From Berkiella sp964496435 (GTDB taxonomy: Bacteria; Pseudomonadota; Gammaproteobacteria; Berkiellales; Berkiellaceae), in contig CAZBZP010000006.1 of NCBI GenBank assembly GCA_964496435.1, forward strand, positions 88,373 to 152,372: a stretch of 64,000 bases of DNA, written 5' to 3'. The notes under the pieces are model-generated. The model was not told the DNA's origin and searched no databases. It saw only the letters and a program-made list of their open reading frames with translations. Both the position numbers and the translations under genes were made by a program. Below, one piece after another: positions 59,512 through 64,000 of this stretch. The first letter of the stretch is position 1, and each line of letters opens with the position of its first letter.

Positions 59512-61482
59512 GTGTCTAGCTTTGAAATATTATTAATAATATTAGGTCTTGCTGTCGTTATCGTATCTTTACTGCGACGGCTGCACTTGCCGCCTATTTT
59601 GGGCTACCTTATCGCAGGGGCTTGCGTAGGACCTTATGGCTTAGCACTTTTAGAATCTAAAGAAGAAATCAGAAATATTGCTGAATTCGGCGTTGTCTTT
59701 TTAATGTTCTCTATTGGCTTAGAATTATCGCTACCCAAACTGATTTCCATGCGTCGCGCCTTATTAGGGCTTGGCGGTTTACAAGTGTTACTGTGCACAT
59801 TAGCTGCATTGGGTGTCGCAAAATTCGTAGGTATGAGTTGGGCTGGGGCTTTTGCTGTCTCTGGCGCTTTAGCGCTATCGTCTACAGCGGTCGCAACCAA
59901 ACAATTAGTAGAACAAGATGAGCTTGATCAATCCCATGGTAAACTCGCCTTAGCTATATTACTTTTTCAAGATCTTGCAGCCGTCCCCTTCTTAATCGTC
60001 GTTCCTGCTTTAGCAGGCGTCGGAGGTGGGAATTCCATCGGTGAAGTGTTATTGCAACAAATTTTCATAGGTTTAGTCATTGTAATCATCATGTTGGCAG
60101 CAGGCCGCTGGCTACTAAGACCGCTGTTTCAACATATTGCCCAAGCGCGCTCTTCTGAACTTTTTATGCTTACTGCCCTTTTGGTGGTACTGGCTTCTGC
60201 CTTTTTAACCGAATATTGTCATTTATCTGCTGCATTAGGTGCTTTCCTTGCAGGGGTGATGTTGGCAGAGACCGAATATGTGCACCAAATTGAATCTGAT
60301 ATACAACCTTTTAGAGATATTCTTTTAGGCTTTTTCTTCATATCAGTAGGATTGGTGTTTGATCCTCGCGTGGTGATGGATGACTGGCAACCAGTTTTAC
60401 TCATTATACTTAGTTTGATTATTTTCAAAGCACTCGTCATTACCTTGTTGGCCAAAATGGCAGGCACCGTAACGAAAACGGCTTTAAGAACCGGTATTGT
60501 GCTTGCACAAGGCGGTGAGTTTGGGTTATTTCTTATCGCCGTTGCTTATGAGTTAAACATCATTAATGTGCATGACAGCCAAATCGTCATTGCTGCCACC
60601 TTAATCAGCATGGCTGTTTCACCTTTATTAATTAGAAACAGCAAGAGCATCGCTATTCATATCCTCAAATTCTTTAACAAACCCATCGAGGAGCCCATCG
60701 AGGAAATTGCGCCCCCCAAAACACTTGAGGGCCATGTTATCATTTGCGGCTATGGCCGTGTTGGTCAAACCTTAGCGCGCTTCTTAGAGTACGAAAGCAT
60801 TAATTTTGTTGGTTTAGATATCGATCCGGTGCGCTTAAGAGAGGCCAGAGCTGCTTCTGAACCTGTTTTCTTTGGTGATCCAACCCAAGAGAGCGCCTTA
60901 GTTTCTGCCGGTATTACCAAGGCACGTTTGTTGATAATTGCCTTTAGTACGCCCAAACAATCCTTAAAAATATTGCGCGCAGCCCGTCAACTAAACCGAG
61001 AAATTCCCATCTTGGTGCGCACAACGGATGACAGCGATTTAGAGGCCTTACAAGTTGCTGGCGCAACCGAAGTGATCCCCGATAAATTGGAGTCAAGCTT
61101 AATGCTTGCTTCCCATATGCTTATCTTGCTGGGGCAATCACCTGCAAAAGCGCAGCAACAAGTCGCGGAAGTCAAAGCGAATCGCTATAAAATGCTACGC
61201 GGCTTCTTCGAAGGGGAAAATATTGGCCATTTGGAAGATACCCCCTTAGAGAAAATATACTTACATGCCGTTGAGCTAACGGAAGGGGCTTATGCAGTTG
61301 GTCACACCTTAGAAGATTTGGTTGCCCAAAAGATCCCTATCAAAATTTCCTCCTTCTCACGCAATGGCTACAAATGTAATGAGCCTTCTGCGCATATGGT
61401 TTTCCAAGCTGGAGACATCTTGGTCTTAGAAGGCACGCATGAAGAGATCTACATTGTCGAAGAGAAATTATTGCAAGGCTAA
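59512..61482 (+). CDS. Kef-type K+/H+ antiporter with RCK domain (KefB/YbaL-like)
   Basis: 656 residues from GTG 59512 (GGAAGGAG about 12 nt upstream). About twelve membrane segments of the CPA2 fold (1-385) include LHLPPILGYLIAG and GVVFLMFSIGLELSL. A TrkA-N Rossmann domain follows at about 405-520 (VIICGYGRVGQTLA), then a TrkA-C domain (about 570-655). It exchanges K+ for H+ or Na+. No KefF/KefG ancillary gene is adjacent. Confidence 0.92.
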   Translation: MSSFEILLIILGLAVVIVSLLRRLHLPPILGYLIAGACVGPYGLALLESKEEIRNIAEFGVVFLMFSIGLELSLPKLISMRRALLGLGGLQVLLCTLAALGVAKFVGMSWAGAFAVSGALALSSTAVATKQLVEQDELDQSHGKLALAILLFQDLAAVPFLIVVPALAGVGGGNSIGEVLLQQIFIGLVIVIIMLAAGRWLLRPLFQHIAQARSSELFMLTALLVVLASAFLTEYCHLSAALGAFLAGVMLAETEYVHQIESDIQPFRDILLGFFFISVGLVFDPRVVMDDWQPVLLIILSLIIFKALVITLLAKMAGTVTKTALRTGIVLAQGGEFGLFLIAVAYELNIINVHDSQIVIAATLISMAVSPLLIRNSKSIAIHILKFFNKPIEEPIEEIAPPKTLEGHVIICGYGRVGQTLARFLEYESINFVGLDIDPVRLREARAASEPVFFGDPTQESALVSAGITKARLLIIAFSTPKQSLKILRAARQLNREIPILVRTTDDSDLEALQVAGATEVIPDKLESSLMLASHMLILLGQSPAKAQQQVAEVKANRYKMLRGFFEGENIGHLEDTPLEKIYLHAVELTEGAYAVGHTLEDLVAQKIPIKISSFSRNGYKCNEPSAHMVFQAGDILVLEGTHEEIYIVEEKLLQG

Positions 61483-61552
61483 GTCTTCTTCTTTTTGTCG
61501 CGTGAAGCTTTACAGAACTGGTGGATGGCCAAGGCCAAACACCAGTGCGATA

Positions 61553-61801
61553 TCAGAGCTTTGATTTTTTCTTGCTTTTCTCTATCAACACTTCGAGTTC
61601 TTCGCGGCTTATTTCAACTTGCAGTTCATCGAGTGTCTTGAGCACTTGTGACTCTATGTCACTACTTGTTGCTACTGTTGGATTAGGCTTTACGACGGCA
61701 TCATGCTGCGGGGTAAATTTCTTTGATATTGCTTCGAGTTCATCATCGTTTGCGTTCATGATTGCAAGTGCGTCAAGATGAATAGGACCTTCGGTGCTCA
61801 T
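61553..61801 (-). CDS. Small acidic unknown protein, 82 aa
   Basis: 82 residues from ATG 61801 (GGGAG 7 nt upstream; in-frame ATG at 61825 less likely). Acidic, hydrophilic, with a C-terminal Lys-rich KSKKKSKL. No motif recognised. It could be a small regulator or a structural protein. It is convergent with the Kef gene, separated by 70 bp. Confidence 0.55.
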   Translation of the reverse strand: MSTEGPIHLDALAIMNANDDELEAISKKFTPQHDAVVKPNPTVATSSDIESQVLKTLDELQVEISREELEVLIEKSKKKSKL

Positions 61802-61920
61802 TATAAACTCCCTTTGAGACTTCAAAGTTCGGGATTATATCGATATGCCTGATTATTTACTATGAGTGAAATATTTGAGGTTTTACTGACGTGATTTTGA
61901 CGACAAATTTAATGAGAGGA

Positions 61921-61942
61921 GATGCCAGCCTTGGCTGGCATC
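61921..61942. repeat. GATGCCAGCC palindrome
   Basis: GATGCCAGCC (61921-61930) and GGCTGGCATC (61933-61942) are perfect 10-bp arms with a TT loop. It lies 9 bp after the stop of the 140-aa gene on minus and may be a weak terminator. It resembles the REP-like palindrome at 17613-17640. Confidence 0.5.
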
Positions 61943-61950
61943 ATGTTAGC

Positions 61951-62373
61951 TTATTTAGCAGTCTTTAAATCAAAGGCACAGGTTTCTGGGCGACCGGAAA
62001 CACAATTAATACCTTTCTCAAATTTTTTCCAAGCAACATTGGCAGGAATATTCACCAATTGGTTGGCATCAGGATTAAGCAGCACGGAAGTCCAAAGAAT
62101 GGTTTTATTGTCTTTTGGGCTTAGCCATTTATAGCGGCATTCTATTTTATTATCGCTGGGATAAAAATAGACCTGATCAAATCCAATTTGCTCTGCATAG
62201 GGCCAATTTCTTTCACCGATAGACCAAAAGAGGCCATCATCTTTCCATGGGCTCACGTTTTTTTCATTTTGCTTTACTAAATCTGGCGCAGGACAATGAT
62301 ATTCTGCACAGACCACACCTGCAAATGATAAAACTAAAAGGCCGCTCGTTAATAATACTGATGTTTTAGTCAT
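61951..62373 (-). CDS. Secreted small protein of unknown function, 140 aa
   Basis: 140 residues with signal peptide (hydrophobic core TSGLLVLSFAGVV, cleaving near VCA/E). The mature part begins YHCPAPDLVKQ and contains Cys pairs and aromatic residues (NWPYAEQIGFDQVYFYP). It resembles DUF3757-like exported proteins, but the match is by eye only. It would be periplasmic or secreted. Confidence 0.7.
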   Translation of the reverse strand: MTKTSVLLTSGLLVLSFAGVVCAEYHCPAPDLVKQNEKNVSPWKDDGLFWSIGERNWPYAEQIGFDQVYFYPSDNKIECRYKWLSPKDNKTILWTSVLLNPDANQLVNIPANVAWKKFEKGINCVSGRPETCAFDLKTAK

Positions 62374-62523
62374 ATTTAATTCCTTAAAAACTAATCATGG
62401 GTGAATAATTTATAAATTTAGATTAATAGGTTGTTTGTTACCCTATAAAAAATAGACGATATTTTTTATTTTTTTGGAAAAATTGTATTTAAACACAGTA
62501 AATATGATTGAATGGAGAGCATT

Positions 62524-63096
62524 TTGAACAAAAATCGCTTAGAGGCATTCAGTGATGGTGTATTAGCAATTATTATTACCATCATGGTACTTGATCTTAA
62601 AATTCCACATCATGCTGATCTCGCCGCACTCATACCATTAGCTCCTATTTTTATTTGCTATGTCTTAAGTTTTATTTATGTTGGTATTTATTGGAATAAC
62701 CATCATCAAATGCTGCATGCAACGAAAAAAATTTCGGGGCCTGTTCTGTGGGCTAATCTGCATTTATTATTTTGGCTCTCTCTGTTTCCCTTTGTAACAG
62801 GCTGGATGGGCGAAAATCACTATGCCAAAATTCCTACAGCAATTTATGGTCTTGTGCTGATGATGGCGGGTTTTGCGTATTGGATATTAGCCCAAACAAT
62901 CATTCATGCTAATGGTAAAACCTCGGCTGTGGCTCAAGCAATTGGCAAAGATTTTAAAGGGATTATTTCAATTGCGATTTACGCGCTTGCGATAATAAGT
63001 TCATTTTATTATCAATGGCTTGCACAAGTGCTTTATGCCATTGTTGCCATGATGTGGTTAGTGCCTGATAGGCGATTTGCACATCTTTTTGAATAA
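62524..63096 (+). CDS. TMEM175-like (DUF1211) potassium channel family protein
   Basis: 190 residues from TTG 62524. The FSD motif (NRLEAFSDGVLAIIITIMVL) of TMEM175/DUF1211 is in the first helix and about six transmembrane segments follow. The TTG start is chosen because GGAGA is 6 nt upstream, and the N-terminus then matches the family (MNKNRLEAFSDG). An in-frame ATG at 62512 would place four extra residues before it. Bacterial members are K+ leak channels. Confidence 0.88.
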   Translation: MNKNRLEAFSDGVLAIIITIMVLDLKIPHHADLAALIPLAPIFICYVLSFIYVGIYWNNHHQMLHATKKISGPVLWANLHLLFWLSLFPFVTGWMGENHYAKIPTAIYGLVLMMAGFAYWILAQTIIHANGKTSAVAQAIGKDFKGIISIAIYALAIISSFYYQWLAQVLYAIVAMMWLVPDRRFAHLFE

Positions 63097-63125
63097 ATGG
63101 TTTCGTCTTGCTAAAACGGACCGAT

Positions 63126-63491
63126 TTAAGTTTGAAACAACTTATGTTTTTTGGTTATAAAGGAATATACATTGTAAATAAACAACACAGCGCCAAAGAC
63201 AATAAAAAGAATGGCAATTTTGCTATCAATGGAATAAAACAAAGTGCCCATCAAAAATAACATCAGCCCAACAATACTGACTGAAACATGAGATTTCTTA
63301 ATTATTTGGTTACCCGTTTCCATATTATAAGCGTTAATTATTTGCCGTGATTTTTTAGCAAAGCCAAGGCAAACTTCTTTGTTACAGCTTGAAAATTCAA
63401 CACCAGGTGCAAAACAGTCTGCACAAATGCCTTTTGAGCATCCCGCGCAGATAGCAGCTGCAGGTTGATTACGATGATTAAAGCAGTGCAT
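63126..63491 (-). CDS. Zinc-finger-like membrane protein, 121 aa
   Basis: The N-terminal 40 residues have a B-box-like Cys/His pattern (MHCFNH ... ICAGCSKGICADC ... SCNKEVCL). Two transmembrane helices follow (about 70-85 and 92-110). This N-terminal pattern is common in bacterial B-box-type zinc-finger membrane proteins of unknown role. No strong ribosome-binding site was found. Confidence 0.72.
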   Translation of the reverse strand: MHCFNHRNQPAAAICAGCSKGICADCFAPGVEFSSCNKEVCLGFAKKSRQIINAYNMETGNQIIKKSHVSVSIVGLMLFLMGTLFYSIDSKIAILFIVFGAVLFIYNVYSFITKKHKLFQT

Positions 63492-63944
63492 GAGGGTATT
63501 GGCCTTAAATAAAAATGGTTCCTAATTTCTTAAATCATATAATAAACGTTAATATTAATCTGCCAGAGAAAAGCCACGATGCGATAAGTGGCGTATTTTG
63601 AAAGATAAAATACAAGTCTTTCCTGCGCTGTTAGTATGGTGAGGCAATTTTAGCCTTCTGCCATTAAGCAGCTTTATTGATAATGGTATAAAAATTATAA
63701 CCTCAACTGTCTACCATAACATGCGCAAACGCATATATTGTCTGCGATATCCAGCAATATTGACGGTTGGCTATATTATTTTTTAGCGCTATACTCGCCC
63801 CTCTTAAAAAAAGCAAAGACAGAGTGCGCAGCGTCTTCATGCAAAGTGATTATGAATTTCCCAAAGCGGATCTTTATTCATTCAGAATACGATGCAGATG
63901 GATGTCCTTTTGAATATCTATTCATTACAAATATTTATGCCGAG
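63492..63944. other. Intergenic region, nothing firm
   Basis: About 450 bp with no convincing gene or RNA. Short inverted repeats are present: GCCAC/GTGGC near 63573-63592 and ATGCG-CAAA-CGCAT at 63721-63734. A 77-residue frame starting at a TTG (63738) is judged spurious. Confidence 0.5.
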
Positions 63945-64000
63945 TTAGCCCTTAGTGATCCTATCTTTTAAAGCTTGCTGCAAACGCTTTGTTCCACTCT
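63945..64000 (-). CDS. Possible 3' end of a gene entering from the right edge
   Basis: The minus strand reads open from the window edge to a TAA at 63947-63945 and encodes ...GTKRLQQALKDRITKG. It is too short to identify or to prove coding. Confidence 0.25.
   Translation of the reverse strand, partial: SGTKRLQQALKDRITKG

Noticed and set aside
61521..61781. 86-aa plus-strand Ser-rich frame
   Set aside because: Antisense to the 82-residue acidic gene, which has a good ribosome-binding site; Ser richness is a typical antisense effect.
63738..63971. 77-aa plus-strand frame near the right edge
   Set aside because: Starts at TTG with no ribosome-binding site and has no recognisable features.
1..64000. 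CRISPR array, prophage, integrase, transposase, rRNA or tRNA gene
   Set aside because: No spaced direct repeats, phage or transposase proteins, or recognisable rRNA/tRNA sequences were seen; a short tRNA could still be missed by eye.

Overview
The window is about 64 kb of an AT-rich gammaproteobacterial chromosome. Housekeeping proteins (TypA, GlnA, RpoH, Rho, HemB/C/D/X/Y, UbiD, GpmI, SecB) have ordinary gammaproteobacterial form. The order algZ-algR-hemC-hemD-hemX-hemY with rsd/algQ, dsbB and an AlgP-like protein nearby recalls the Pseudomonas alg/hem region. Several genes look aimed at a eukaryotic host: an Ulp1-type SUMO-protease-like protein with candidate nuclear-localisation and SUMO-interacting motifs, and two proteins ending in CaaX prenylation boxes. 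A CsrB/RsmY/RsmZ-like RNA is also present. Together these suggest an intracellular or amoeba-associated member of, or close to, the Legionellales/Coxiellales. That placement is inference; no rRNA gene is present.

Layout. 1-5.4 kb: 5' end of a proline iminopeptidase gene, an intergenic region with a plus-strand terminator and a long hairpin, typA, an unknown gene, glnA and a DUF4124 protein. 5.6-8.1 kb: a small accessory block with a microcin-V-like double-glycine peptide, a Gly/Ala-rich membrane protein, a small membrane protein and a 466-residue CaaX protein. 8.1-16.5 kb: an MSHA-type IV pilus operon on the minus strand (mshI, PilN-like gene, J, E, G, two major-type pilins, C, D, O, P) without secretin, mshM/N, mshQ or prepilin peptidase. 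16.7-19.7 kb: L,D-transpeptidase, TrmL, a small unknown, a GNAT protein and the second CaaX protein. 19.7-29.2 kb: gpsA-secB-rhodanese, gpmI-envC-ctpA, a P1B ATPase without an N-terminal metal-binding domain, and rpoH. 29.4-33.8 kb: unknown proteins, a fatty-acid hydroxylase and hemB. 34-38.2 kb: trxA, rho, ubiD and fre. 38.2-39.2 kb: the Ulp1-like protease. 39.4-47.7 kb: fpr, hemY, hemX, hemD, hemC, algR, algZ, an esterase and cyaY. 47.8-51.5 kb: lptM (43 codons), lysA, a DUF481 outer-membrane protein, dapF and dsbB. 51.5-54.1 kb: a palindromic repeat, the Csr/Rsm-type RNA on the minus strand, rsd, fdxA and an AlgP/histone-H1-like protein. 54.1-64 kb: HAD phosphatase, hydroxyacid dehydrogenase, speE, glnK, ubiK, a sensor without an output domain, a Kef-type antiporter, a TMEM175-like channel and small unknowns.

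Most notable observations: (1) an unannotated RNA of about 235 nt on the minus strand (about 51890-51653) with nine GGA motifs, several in hairpin loops, a strong terminator, and a LetA/GacA-like box upstream; (2) the Ulp1-like protease with an intact H-D-Q-C set; (3) two separate CaaX proteins; (4) the orphan microcin-like leader peptide with an operator-like palindrome inside its promoter; (5) two families of intergenic palindromic repeats. All start sites, structures and regulatory sites were judged by eye from the sequence.
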